Assembly (NCBI GenBank): GCA_020721345.1
Contig: DYMX01000003.1
Span: forward strand, 1 to 61,834
Source of the DNA: Sulfurovum sp.
Lineage (GTDB): Bacteria; Campylobacterota; Campylobacteria; Campylobacterales; Sulfurovaceae
DNA length: 61,834 nt
Reading direction: 5' to 3'
Part shown: positions 33,985 to 42,873 of the stretch, in pieces
Numbering within the stretch: the stretch's first letter is position 1
How the letters are laid out: each line of letters starts with the position of its first letter
Made by a program: the position numbers and the translations under genes
Notes under the pieces: generated by a model
Seen by the model: the letters and a program-made list of their open reading frames with translations, nothing else
Databases searched by the model: none
Told to the model about the DNA's origin: nothing

Positions 33985-35238
33985 ATGCTTGAAGTGTTGA
34001 TCGCACTCTTTTCTATATATACTGCTTTAAAAGTTTATATTTCTGTAATGCAGCTAGGGTTTATAATATCCAAAAGAGATAAAGAGCCCGTATTGATAGG
34101 AATGGACGAATATAGAGCGGCTGCAAATTATTCTATTGAAAAAGAAAAAATATCTCTATTTTCACATTTTTTAGAATATCTGCTTTTTTTATGGTGGGTT
34201 ATTTTCGGGTTTGGGTTTTTATATGAAATTTCAAGCGATATGCTTGATACTCCTTTTAAACAAAGTTTACTTTTTATGGCAGGATATTTTGCAATAGACT
34301 ATATACTAACTTTGCCTATATCCATATACCAAACTTTTGTCGTAGATCAAAAATACGGTTTTACACAAACAACACCAAAGATTTTTTTGATTGACCAAAT
34401 AAAAAGCATTTCATTGTTTCTGACATTTGGTCTCGGCATTATATCATTGCTTGTTTGGATAGTAAATAGTTTTGAATTATGGTGGTTCTATGCATTTATT
34501 TTCGTTATAATCCTTATTTTGCTCATCAATTTTATATATCCGACCGTAATAGCGCCGATCTTCAATAAATTCTCGCCGCTTGCCGACCAAGAACTAAGGA
34601 TAAAAATAGAAGCCCTTATGGAAAGATCCGGCATGAAGGCAAACGGTATTTTTGTCATGGATGCAAGTAAAAGAGACAGTAGGCTAAATGCTTATTTTGG
34701 AGGCGTAGGGAGAAGTAAAAGAGTAGTTCTTTTTGATACATTGCTAGAAAAACTCAACCATAATGAACTTTTAGCGGTTCTTGGTCATGAGCTTGGACAT
34801 TTTATACATGGCGATATCTGGAAAAATATTATTCTTATGACTATACTTATGTTTATAATCTTTTTTATGCTTGGAAATTTGCCTGAAAATATTTTTAGTA
34901 AAATGCACACAGCGCCTATTGCCGGAGTTAAACTAACATTTATGCTGATGGTATTGCCTCTTGTGACTTTTGTCTGGATGCCGATAATAAGTTTTTTTAG
35001 CCGTAAGCATGAGTATAAAGCCGATGAATACGGCAGCAGTATGAGCAGTAAAGATAATCTCTCATCCGCTCTTTTAAAACTGGTCAAAGAAAATAAATCT
35101 TTTCCGCGTTCACACCCGATATATATTTTTTTCTACTATTCCCATCCGCCAATCCTAGAGAGGCTTAAAGCACTAGGATATAATGAAAATAAAGAGAACG
35201 ATGATAAATTTAAAATTACAGATTTTATAAAACAATGA
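33985..35238 (+). CDS. M48-family integral membrane zinc protease (Ste24/HtpX type)
   Basis: 417 residues with several membrane helices on both sides of the catalytic site. Zinc motif HELGH is at 268-272 (HELGHFIHGD) and the third ligand is probably E343 in HEYKADEYG. The N-terminal half, with YQTFVVDQKYGFTQTT, is typical of CAAX-protease-like M48A members. In bacteria, which lack prenylated CAAX proteins, these enzymes act in membrane protein quality control. It overlaps prmC by ATGA. Confidence 0.9.
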   Translation: MLEVLIALFSIYTALKVYISVMQLGFIISKRDKEPVLIGMDEYRAAANYSIEKEKISLFSHFLEYLLFLWWVIFGFGFLYEISSDMLDTPFKQSLLFMAGYFAIDYILTLPISIYQTFVVDQKYGFTQTTPKIFLIDQIKSISLFLTFGLGIISLLVWIVNSFELWWFYAFIFVIILILLINFIYPTVIAPIFNKFSPLADQELRIKIEALMERSGMKANGIFVMDASKRDSRLNAYFGGVGRSKRVVLFDTLLEKLNHNELLAVLGHELGHFIHGDIWKNIILMTILMFIIFFMLGNLPENIFSKMHTAPIAGVKLTFMLMVLPLVTFVWMPIISFFSRKHEYKADEYGSSMSSKDNLSSALLKLVKENKSFPRSHPIYIFFYYSHPPILERLKALGYNENKENDDKFKITDFIKQ

Positions 35239-36053
35239 ATATAAAAGAAGCTATTCTTTGGGCATCAAATGAATTGGCGCTAATTTGCGAAAGACCGGTT
35301 TTTGAAGCGCAATTGCTTCTTTGCCATCACCTAAATTGTCAAAAAGTTTTTCTGTTTTCAAACGAAGAGACTGATGTTAAAAATATTGAAACGTTTAAAG
35401 ACATTATAGCTAGACGTAAAAATAGCGAGCCTTATGAGTACATAGTAAATAGCGTAAGTTTTTATGATATAGATTTGTTTGTGGAGCAGGGCGTTTTGAT
35501 TCCTCGTCCGGAAACAGAACTTTTAATAGATGAGGTTTCTCGCATAATCGAGCAAGAAAAAATAACGACTATTGCTGAGATAGGAATAGGAAGCGGCGCA
35601 ATTTCTATCGTACTTGCTAGAAAATTTCCAAATCTTAAAATAATCTCAACGGATATATCCAAAAGTGCTCTAGAGATCGCTAAAAAAAATATTGAACATT
35701 TTGGATTAAAGGATCAAATAAAATTAATTCATACAAATTTACTTGATGATGTAGAAGTTGATTTTGATATGATAGTAAGCAATCCCCCATATATAGCAGA
35801 TGATTTTATACTAGATAAAAACGTTATTGATTTTGAGCCAAAAGAGGCGCTTTTTGGCGGTGTTGTCGGAGATGAGCTATTAAAAGAGATAATTGATTTG
35901 GCTAAAATAAAAAAAGTAAAATTTTTAGCATGCGAAATGGGGTATGACCAAAAATACCCTATCGGTGAATATTTAAAGCAAATTAATGTAAATAGTGTAA
36001 AATTCTATACCGATTTAGCTAGATTGGACAGAGGATTTATAATAAAATTTTAA
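35235..36053 (+). CDS. prmC: Peptide chain release factor N5-glutamine methyltransferase PrmC
   Basis: 272 residues. PrmC methylates the GGQ glutamine of release factors. An N-terminal helical domain precedes the SAM-binding motif IAEIGIGSGAISIVLA (about 113-128) and the catalytic NPPY in VSNPPYIADD. Pre-motif VLIPRPETELL is conserved. ATGA overlap with the protease gene; a nine-base gap to the DUF4149 gene indicates one unit. Confidence 0.94.
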   Translation: MNIKEAILWASNELALICERPVFEAQLLLCHHLNCQKVFLFSNEETDVKNIETFKDIIARRKNSEPYEYIVNSVSFYDIDLFVEQGVLIPRPETELLIDEVSRIIEQEKITTIAEIGIGSGAISIVLARKFPNLKIISTDISKSALEIAKKNIEHFGLKDQIKLIHTNLLDDVEVDFDMIVSNPPYIADDFILDKNVIDFEPKEALFGGVVGDELLKEIIDLAKIKKVKFLACEMGYDQKYPIGEYLKQINVNSVKFYTDLARLDRGFIIKF

Positions 36054-36062
36054 AGGAAAAAA

Positions 36063-36542
36063 ATGCAAACAATTTTTAGAAACATTACAATGATATATTT
36101 TATATTTTTATCGGCTGCACTAGGCGCAGCCATATATGCAGGAGCTGTGGTTGCTCCTGTTATTTTTGATACCCAGAGCATATTCGGGACAAAGATTCTC
36201 TCTCAATACCAAGAGGGAATGATAATGACGCAAAATTTTATAAAATTATCTTACATCGTAACACTTAGCGTTGTATTTGTTGTTTTATATGAAGGATATA
36301 AATATAAAATGGGAGAAAGAGATACGCTGACCTTGATAGGCGCTTTTTTGGCTATTGCTACGGGTTTAATGTTTTCGTATTATTATATACCGGATATTGT
36401 TCTATGGCAACAAGCCGGAGAAGAGGCGACAAAAACGCAAGCCTTTATCAATATGCATAAGGGGTCTGAGATAAATTTTAAAATTTATGCTTTTGGACTT
36501 CTTGTGGTGTTGGTGAGAAATTACAGTAAGGCCCTTAAATAA
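36063..36542 (+). CDS. DUF4149-type membrane protein
   Basis: 159 residues with four predicted membrane helices (about 8-30, 58-76, 88-107 and 136-154). N-terminal features (FLSAALGAAIYAGAVVAPVIF) and a QAFINMHKGSEINFKIYAFG segment before the last helix fit DUF4149. Function unknown. Good AAAGGAAA ribosome site. It lies between prmC and a DNA glycosylase in a plus-strand run of seven genes, which does not reveal a role. Confidence 0.75.
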   Translation: MQTIFRNITMIYFIFLSAALGAAIYAGAVVAPVIFDTQSIFGTKILSQYQEGMIMTQNFIKLSYIVTLSVVFVVLYEGYKYKMGERDTLTLIGAFLAIATGLMFSYYYIPDIVLWQQAGEEATKTQAFINMHKGSEINFKIYAFGLLVVLVRNYSKALK

Positions 36543-36544
36543 GA

Positions 36545-37027
36545 ATGATAGAAGTCGCACATCCTTTTAATCCTATAGTTTTTAAAGATTCTAAAGTTTT
36601 AATACTCGGCTCTTTTCCTAGCATCAAATCTTTCGAGAATGGATTTTATTATGCTCATCCTCAAAATCAATTTTGGAAGATTATATCAGAAGTTGCCAAT
36701 TATCCCGTAAACAACAGAGATCAAAAGATATGGCTATTGAAAGAGAATAAAATTGCACTTTGGGATATGATAAAAATCTGTAATAGAGAAAATTCACTTG
36801 ACAGTTCTATAGAAAATGAAAATGTAAATGATATAGCAGGGTTTTTAGAACTTTATCCAAGTATAACAAAAATTGCATTTACCGGCAAAAAGTCACAGGC
36901 TCTTTTTGAACATCATTTTGGACATCTTGACATCGATAGATGTTATTTGCCGTCACCGTCAGCTGCATATGCCAAGATGTCGCTTTTGCAAAAAATTGAA
37001 AAGTACAAAGAGCTGCTAAAAATATGA
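36545..37027 (+). CDS. DNA-deoxyinosine glycosylase (uracil-DNA glycosylase superfamily, HDG type)
   Basis: 160 residues. The family opens with HPFNPI and LILGSFPSIKSFENGFYYAHP, matching the hypoxanthine-DNA glycosylase (family 6) group. The second motif near the end is LPSPSAAYAKM. It removes deaminated adenine (hypoxanthine) from DNA to start base excision repair. ATG two bases after the DUF4149 stop; its stop overlaps apaH by ATGA. Mug-type G/U glycosylase is the alternative, less likely from the first motif. Confidence 0.85.
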   Translation: MIEVAHPFNPIVFKDSKVLILGSFPSIKSFENGFYYAHPQNQFWKIISEVANYPVNNRDQKIWLLKENKIALWDMIKICNRENSLDSSIENENVNDIAGFLELYPSITKIAFTGKKSQALFEHHFGHLDIDRCYLPSPSAAYAKMSLLQKIEKYKELLKI

Positions 37028-37836
37028 GATGGGCTATCGGTGATTTGCAAGGATGCTTTGATTCTTTTATGGCATTGCTTGAAAAGATCAATTTTAATCC
37101 AAGTAATGATGAGCTTTGGCTTGTGGGGGATTTGGTTAATCGCGGAAATAGTTCCCTCGAAACGCTGGAATATGTTTATAGACACAGGGATAGCATCAAA
37201 GTAGTTTTGGGCAATCATGATATAACTCTTATTGCAGCATATTACGGTATAAAAAAAACCAATGTTTTTATAGAGCCGATACTTAAGTCTTTAAAAGTTG
37301 ATGACTATATTGAGTGGCTTAGAACGCTTCCATTTTTATATATTGATAAAAATAGCAACTATTGCATGTCTCACGCAGGAATCGCGCCATTATTTGATTT
37401 GGATGATGCTAAGAAATGGAATGATATCTTGCAGGAAAAACTGCAAGGCAGTGACGCAAAAAATTGGCTAATTGATAAACTAAACAACAAAGAGTGCATT
37501 CAGCACTACAATAAGTCATCTAGCGACAATGAAGCTTATGCTTTTAGTTCATTTACGAGAATGAGGTATTGCTTTCCTGACGGCGGTCTAGAATTAGAAA
37601 ATAAAAGTTGTCCGATAAGCGACGAAATTTTAGAAAAAACAAAGCCTTGGTTCAAAGTTGAAAATAGAAAAAATGTAGATAAAAAGATAGTATTTGGACA
37701 CTGGTCAACTTTAGGATTTTATAAAGACGATAATGTTATCGTGCTAGATACGGGATGCGTTTGGGGCGGAAAATTGACAGCATTCAATCTTGATACTGAA
37801 GATATCATAAGTGTGGATTGTAACAATAGAGGATAG
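37024..37836 (+). CDS. apaH: Symmetrical bis(5'-nucleosyl)-tetraphosphatase ApaH
   Basis: 270 residues. ApaH splits Ap4A to two ADP and also decaps Np4-capped RNA. Calcineurin-like phosphoesterase motifs in order: IGDLQGC (5-11), GDLVNRG, GNHD, then SHAGI and FGHWSTLGF. Length fits the family. Pairing with a glycosylase for deaminated purines places two nucleotide-damage or stress enzymes in one transcript. It overlaps the glycosylase by ATGA. Confidence 0.95.
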   Translation: MRWAIGDLQGCFDSFMALLEKINFNPSNDELWLVGDLVNRGNSSLETLEYVYRHRDSIKVVLGNHDITLIAAYYGIKKTNVFIEPILKSLKVDDYIEWLRTLPFLYIDKNSNYCMSHAGIAPLFDLDDAKKWNDILQEKLQGSDAKNWLIDKLNNKECIQHYNKSSSDNEAYAFSSFTRMRYCFPDGGLELENKSCPISDEILEKTKPWFKVENRKNVDKKIVFGHWSTLGFYKDDNVIVLDTGCVWGGKLTAFNLDTEDIISVDCNNRG

Positions 37837-37840
37837 ATAT

Positions 37841-38422
37841 ATGTTTGTATTTTCAAATAACTCAATAATAGCCAAAACATATCCATATTTCAAATGGAGC
37901 GTGTATTTTTTATTGTTTATCAATATGATGATATTCTTTAAAACTCAAACAATCACGGAAGGTATAGAATCTTTGGCATGGCTGGTTTTGCTTATGCTGT
38001 TCGAATGGGAAACCACTCAATTAAACAAACCATATATTTCAGTACATGAAAAGAGGCTGATCTTTGCATTAACAATGATAGCGTATATATTTGTCATCTA
38101 TAGCGCTTATGATTATACGACACCTGAGTATATTAAAGAAAAGGGCAAACTTGATATGTATAATGCTATCACTTGGCTATTGGCTGTTATTTTGATTGAA
38201 TATGATGTTTATTTCCCAGGTAAATATTATAGAACAGAATGGATTATAAGAAATATATTAAAAGTAATACTTTACGGCATCCTCTTTATGGTGGCGGTAT
38301 TGTGGTGGATAGATGGAGAGTTCTTTGATTTTTATGATGCATTTTTATGGATAATATGTTTCTTTTTTATAGAATTAAATATATTAAAATTTGAAGAGGA
38401 AGAGGAGTTTGAAGATGAGTAA
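37841..38422 (+). CDS. Membrane protein of unknown function
   Basis: 193 residues from the ATG at 37841, chosen over an upstream in-frame start inside apaH because AGAGGA lies seven bases before it. Five or six hydrophobic helices are rich in Trp and Phe; WLVLLMLFEWETTQ and WLLAVILIEYDVYFP look like a repeated unit, and a third FFIELNIL resembles them (acidic residue after a hydrophobic run). The tail is very acidic (EEEEEFEDE). I do not recognise the family. It closes the plus-strand run, 8 bp from the convergent ATP-grasp gene. Confidence 0.72.
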   Translation: MFVFSNNSIIAKTYPYFKWSVYFLLFINMMIFFKTQTITEGIESLAWLVLLMLFEWETTQLNKPYISVHEKRLIFALTMIAYIFVIYSAYDYTTPEYIKEKGKLDMYNAITWLLAVILIEYDVYFPGKYYRTEWIIRNILKVILYGILFMVAVLWWIDGEFFDFYDAFLWIICFFFIELNILKFEEEEEFEDE

Positions 38423-38429
38423 AAACTCA

Positions 38430-39608
38430 TCATTTTACGATATGGCCAACAAATTTTGAATAGTTGTCTATTATCTCCTCACCTTTTCTAAAACCTAAGC
38501 CGCACGCTTCGTAAGCATAAAATGTGCCGGCCTGATAGCTATTGCCATTCATATCTTTGGCCAACTGCGCATATTCTTGATAAACCATTTTATAGTTTTC
38601 ATATTCACCGTCATTTGATTTTAATATATCACCGTCATTATCTATGATAGAAACATTTCCGCCCTCTCTTCCGAATATAGGTTTTTTTACATATTTATGG
38701 TTTGCAATCGGCTCAAAACTTGTTTTTAAAAGTAGGGGATGATTTGGATAAAGATCCCATAATATTTTCATGATACCTTTACTTTGAAAAAGCAGTGTAT
38801 ATGCGGGATTGAAGATTATCGCTTTTTCATTTTGTATTATCTGCTCTAGCAGCATAGCAAGGTCCGGTTCTTCTATAGCTATCATTTCCCATGGAATAAG
38901 CTTGAACCAAAGTTCATAATTTTCATCTTCAAAAACAATGCCGTCTTCTTTGGAAAAGTCTATCTCGTCTGCAAATGCAAACTTGGTTTTAAAACCGGCT
39001 TTTGAGGCAATATGCTGCAATAACCTCACGGTGTTTTCTTCTTCGATATTGCCCCTAATGGATGTGAATAAAAATTTCCATCCTTCATAGAGATGATCAA
39101 ATCTATCAATATCGCTATCTATGGTTACAATTCTTTTGAAATTATCAACAAGTGCTTCATATATGCCGTTAAATTGTAAACTTTCTTCTAAGCCGTTATA
39201 TTTAAGTATCGCCCATTGAATTATAGTAGTTTCAAATAACGATGTTGGCGTATCTGCATTAAATTCAAGCAGTTTTATAGGCAGACCGTCAATTCCACCT
39301 GCAAGATCAAATCTCCCGTATAAATGCCAATGCACATCGTTTTCCCAAGATAGTTTTATGGTGTTTATAAGATTGAACGGTATGCCTATATCATGAAAAA
39401 GGTTATTGTCTATGATGTATTGCCCTGCTTTTATAAACATATCGTAAAGTTCATTTGCCGCATTTTCAAAAGATAAAGCCTCTTGCTCTGAAATTGCGAT
39501 TATCTCATCTGATATATAGTTGCTGTTATCGCTGTCTGTGTGCCAAAAAAAACCAAGTGATTCTAGGTATTTTTTATCAATTTCTTTAACTTGTCGCAAT
39601 TCAATCAT
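38430..39608 (-). CDS. Glutathionylspermidine synthase-like ATP-grasp ligase (YgiC/YjfC type)
   Basis: 392 residues, the length of the stand-alone synthetase domain. Visible features: LYGRFDLAGG, LLEFNADTPTSLFET (substrate/ATP-grasp signature), LWFKLIPWEMI, and the late nucleotide/Mg segment KPIFGREGGNVSI. Family members form amide bonds by acyl phosphate chemistry. In E. coli the homologues YgiC and YjfC make no glutathionylspermidine that I know of and sit beside a lipoprotein gene. Here the partner lipoprotein gene ends two bases upstream, so the pair is probably one functional unit. Confidence 0.85.
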   Translation of the reverse strand: MIELRQVKEIDKKYLESLGFFWHTDSDNSNYISDEIIAISEQEALSFENAANELYDMFIKAGQYIIDNNLFHDIGIPFNLINTIKLSWENDVHWHLYGRFDLAGGIDGLPIKLLEFNADTPTSLFETTIIQWAILKYNGLEESLQFNGIYEALVDNFKRIVTIDSDIDRFDHLYEGWKFLFTSIRGNIEEENTVRLLQHIASKAGFKTKFAFADEIDFSKEDGIVFEDENYELWFKLIPWEMIAIEEPDLAMLLEQIIQNEKAIIFNPAYTLLFQSKGIMKILWDLYPNHPLLLKTSFEPIANHKYVKKPIFGREGGNVSIIDNDGDILKSNDGEYENYKMVYQEYAQLAKDMNGNSYQAGTFYAYEACGLGFRKGEEIIDNYSKFVGHIVK

Positions 39609-39610
39609 AT

Positions 39611-40231
39611 TTATCCGCCAAAAAAGCCGCTGCTCTTAGATGATGAACTACTGCTTGAGCCAAAAAATCCGCTTCTGGAATTTTTATTTTTACTTTTATC
39701 ATTAACGCTCGTTTTTTTATTGAAGTTTTCAACGCTTCTGGAGTATGTCGATGGCGTTTTGTATCCCGCTTGTCTATTTTGCTGATAATTTTGGTTTCCA
39801 AATAACTTACTCCCTATCCATGAGCCGATAATAGCTCCGGCAGCGCTGGCTAGTATAGCTTCACCTAGACCCATGCCCCCATTTGATACTGTGCTATTGT
39901 TCGGATTTGTCAGATTCGAAGTATTATTATCTATTTTCGCGCCTTCGTCTTTTATCAATTTATCCATCTCTTCTTTTGTTAGAACCTTCTCTGTGCCGTT
40001 TAGCTCTTGCAGAACAATTCTTGTTTCATCCGATGGATACTCGTCTTTTATTTTGTATTTGCCTTTTTCTGTTTCTTCTATTATGACAAATGCGCCGTTT
40101 TTTTGATTCTCTTCTGAACTATTTTCTTGTTCTTGATTTTGATCTTGACATCCTGCGACTCCAGAGGCGAGTAATATTGCTAAACCGGTTGTGCTTAAAA
40201 TAGTATTTGAAAATGTTTTGATATATTTCAT
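39611..40231 (-). CDS. UPF0323-type lipoprotein with Gly-zipper and Ser-rich GG tail
   Basis: 206 residues. Signal peptide with lipobox VAGC (Cys28), an acidic Gln/Glu-rich region (29-110), a glycine-zipper hydrophobic segment (about 118-145, GLGEAILASAAGAIIGSWIG) and a basic/Asn-rich stretch. It ends in SGFFG, seven serines, KSSGFFGG. The layout resembles E. coli YgiB, also a lipoprotein with a glycine-rich segment and a Ser-rich tail ending GG, next to YgiC. It is the first gene of a two-gene unit with the ATP-grasp ligase and has its own promoter. Confidence 0.82.
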   Translation of the reverse strand: MKYIKTFSNTILSTTGLAILLASGVAGCQDQNQEQENSSEENQKNGAFVIIEETEKGKYKIKDEYPSDETRIVLQELNGTEKVLTKEEMDKLIKDEGAKIDNNTSNLTNPNNSTVSNGGMGLGEAILASAAGAIIGSWIGSKLFGNQNYQQNRQAGYKTPSTYSRSVENFNKKTSVNDKSKNKNSRSGFFGSSSSSSSKSSGFFGG

Positions 40232-40255
40232 TTAAACCCTTTGTAAAGATTTGAA

Positions 40256-40284
40256 ATTATATCAAACTATCCCAAAATGGGATA
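40256..40284 (-). promoter_or_regulatory. UPF0323 gene promoter with upstream ftsZ-end hairpin
   Basis: Minus-strand TGATATAAT (-10 TATAAT at 40256-40261) lies 25 bp before the ATG. Directly upstream, TATCCC-ATTTT-GGGATA (40268-40284) forms a hairpin 28 bp after the ftsZ stop, possibly terminating the division operon before the new transcript starts. Confidence 0.5.
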
Positions 40285-40311
40285 AGAGGAAAGAGGAAGT
40301 TTCTTGTTTTT

Positions 40312-41466
40312 TTAGTCCATTTGCTTTCTTAAGAAAGTCGGAACATTATACAAGTCGTCATCATCCAAATTGTAACCGTTTACAATTTTGCTTGAGTTTC
40401 TATGTATATTTATTCCATTTGTTTGTGAGCTAAAAAGTGTTTGCGGCTCTACTTTTTTATCTGTAGTCAAGTGAGTTTTGGTTTTTTCTTCAAAACCTGT
40501 CGCAACTACAGTAATTTTTATTTCATCTAGCGCATATGATGCATCTGTCGTTGTTCCAAAAATAACATATGCATCTCCATCCGCATTTTCTTGTATTGTT
40601 TCCATAGCTTCTGATATTTCCATCAATGGATAGTCGGGATGCATGTAAAAATGAACCAATACACCTTTTGCACCATCGATCGAGATGTTATCTAAAAGCG
40701 GAGATTCGATCGCAGCCTTTGCTGCTTCATAAGCTGCATTTTCGCCGCTTGCTTTGCCTGTTCCCATTAATGCCATGCCTCTGTGACCCATTACAGTTTT
40801 GATGTCCGCAAAGTCCAGATTTATATCATTTGTGCCATTTGAGATAATGACATTTGATATGCCGCTTACTGCTTGTGCAAGAATGTCATCAACTAGCTTA
40901 AAACTCTCTTTTAGACCAAGATTTTTTTCAACGATCGATAATAGCTTTTCATTTGGAATGATAATAATAGAGTCACTTTCTCGTTTAAGTTCTTCCAATC
41001 CTTCTTTTGAAAGAAGGGATCTTTTTTTGCCTTCGAATTTAAAAGGGGTAGTAACAACAGATACAGTTAGTGCACCAACCTCTTTAGCTACTTGGGCGAT
41101 AACAGGAGCAGCTCCGGTTCCGGTTCCTCCGCCAAGACCCGCAGAGATAAATACCATATCAGAGCCTTTTAAGATACTTCTTAGCTCTTCATAGCTTTCA
41201 AGCGCAGCTTCTCTGCCTTTTTCGGGAACCATTCCGGCACCCTGTCCTCCTGTGGTATTGACACCCAGTTTAACTTTATACGGCGCCAAAGAACCCTCGA
41301 GTGCTTGACCGTCGGTGTTTGCTGCTATAAGATCAATGTCCTTGACACCCTCTTTGATCATATGATTTATCATATTTCCGCCACCGCCGCCGACACCGAT
41401 TACTTTGATCTTTGCACCTGTAGTGCAGTATTTTGTTTCAACTACATCAATTTCAAAAGCTTCCAT
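40312..41466 (-). CDS. ftsZ: Cell division GTPase FtsZ
   Basis: 384 residues. Tubulin-like GTPase forming the division ring. GVGGGGGNMINHM near 24-36 and the tubulin signature GGGTGTGAAPV (about 116-126) bind GTP; NLDFADIKTVM-like INLDFADIKTVM carries the catalytic loop aspartates. The C-terminal peptide DDLYNVPTFLRKQMD, which binds FtsA, is intact. A good ribosome site (GGAGAGAAG) precedes the start; ftsA is 18 bp upstream. Confidence 0.97.
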   Translation of the reverse strand: MEAFEIDVVETKYCTTGAKIKVIGVGGGGGNMINHMIKEGVKDIDLIAANTDGQALEGSLAPYKVKLGVNTTGGQGAGMVPEKGREAALESYEELRSILKGSDMVFISAGLGGGTGTGAAPVIAQVAKEVGALTVSVVTTPFKFEGKKRSLLSKEGLEELKRESDSIIIIPNEKLLSIVEKNLGLKESFKLVDDILAQAVSGISNVIISNGTNDINLDFADIKTVMGHRGMALMGTGKASGENAAYEAAKAAIESPLLDNISIDGAKGVLVHFYMHPDYPLMEISEAMETIQENADGDAYVIFGTTTDASYALDEIKITVVATGFEEKTKTHLTTDKKVEPQTLFSSQTNGINIHRNSSKIVNGYNLDDDDLYNVPTFLRKQMD

Positions 41467-41484
41467 CTTCTCTCCTTTCTTTTG

Positions 41485-42873
41485 TTAAAATAACTGCTTT
41501 AACCAAGTTACAACCTTATTTATTTGATTGTTGCTATGCTTGTCTGCTTTGGTCATATCTTCCAATGAAATTTTTTCAATTTTTTCATTTTCTTGGATTC
41601 TTGAAGTTACAAAACGATTGTCTTCTTTTTTGATATCCTCTGCTTGACTAGAAATTTTTATATCTTTTAAATTCTCTTTATCATCTTTTTTATTATGAAG
41701 TAGATTTTGAGAATAGTTAATCTCGTATTCTGCATGTTCGCCGTTTTTATATAGAAGAAGACCGATAACGGAAGAGAAAGCAGGATTTTTCAACTCTTCA
41801 AACATTCCTTTGATATTACTTATATTCGGAGAAATGATTCTGACGGGCATATTAGAAAAAATTGATTGTGCTAAATCTCTAATTCCTTTTAGATTTGTAC
41901 CGCCACCGGTTAATATTACTCCAGATCCAACTTTTTCTTTTAGACCGCTTTTTTCAAACATTTTCTCTAATATTAACAATGTCTCTTCGATTCTTGCTAA
42001 TATTACATCTCTTATAATGTCTAAAGAAACTAAGCTCTTTTTATCATCATTGCCAATAATAGGAAGTTCCACGGAATCCATTGATGTATCCGTCAAGTCG
42101 CCGTATTGCAATTTGATTTCTTCGGCAACATTCAACGGCGTATGAAGAGCAATCGATAAATCGCTTGTTATATGGTTAGAACCTATTCCAAAAAAATCAC
42201 TGTGTCTTATTGCATTTCCGGTATATACTGTCAATGTGCTGGTTTGTCCGCCTAGATCTATTATGGCAACCCCAAGTTCTTTGTCGTCGCTGTTGATAGT
42301 TGCAATCGAAGAAGCATAACCGTTCATAACTATATCTTCTATATCGATACCGGCAGATTTTACCGCTTTTTTTAGATTGGATAAATTTGACTTTTGAGTC
42401 ATTATGATATTTACTTCAGCTTCAAGCCTTGTTGCATTCATGCCGTAAGGATCTTCTACGAAATCTTGGTCATCCACTTTGAAGTTATAAGGAAGAACAT
42501 GTATGATCTCGTATTCGCTGGGAACATTTGCATTATACAGAGCGGTATTTAAAACTCTGCGTATCTCTTTTATGCCTATATCTTTATGAGGAATATTTAC
42601 TATTCCGCTTGAGTTGATACTTTTTGTGTATGAATTTGAGATAGAAACGATAGTAGTGTCAATATTGCTTCCGGCAATTCTTTTTGCATCGCTTACGGCT
42701 TTTTTTATCGCTTTTGACGCAAGTTCGATATTGACCATAGAACCCTTCTTTATTCCTTGAGATTTTACTATACCGTGACCTAAGATTTGCAGTTGATTAT
42801 CGTCAAGTTTGTCGGCGATAATTGCACAAATTTTTGTTGAACCGATATCAATCGCAAGAATATTTTTATTCAA
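41485..42873 (-). CDS. ftsA: Cell division actin-like protein FtsA
   Basis: 462 residues. Actin/Hsp70 fold: phosphate 1 loop AIDIGSTKICAI, the 1C domain, IIDLGGQTSTLTVY and the adenosine loop GVILTGGGTNLKGI. A Lys/Glu-rich linker (about 390-445) leads to a C-terminal amphipathic membrane-targeting helix ending TWLKQLF. The start is TTG at 42873, with AAGGG seven bases upstream and an 8-bp overlap with the upstream PPIase gene. FtsA ties FtsZ to the membrane. Confidence 0.95.
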   Translation of the reverse strand: MNKNILAIDIGSTKICAIIADKLDDNQLQILGHGIVKSQGIKKGSMVNIELASKAIKKAVSDAKRIAGSNIDTTIVSISNSYTKSINSSGIVNIPHKDIGIKEIRRVLNTALYNANVPSEYEIIHVLPYNFKVDDQDFVEDPYGMNATRLEAEVNIIMTQKSNLSNLKKAVKSAGIDIEDIVMNGYASSIATINSDDKELGVAIIDLGGQTSTLTVYTGNAIRHSDFFGIGSNHITSDLSIALHTPLNVAEEIKLQYGDLTDTSMDSVELPIIGNDDKKSLVSLDIIRDVILARIEETLLILEKMFEKSGLKEKVGSGVILTGGGTNLKGIRDLAQSIFSNMPVRIISPNISNIKGMFEELKNPAFSSVIGLLLYKNGEHAEYEINYSQNLLHNKKDDKENLKDIKISSQAEDIKKEDNRFVTSRIQENEKIEKISLEDMTKADKHSNNQINKVVTWLKQLF

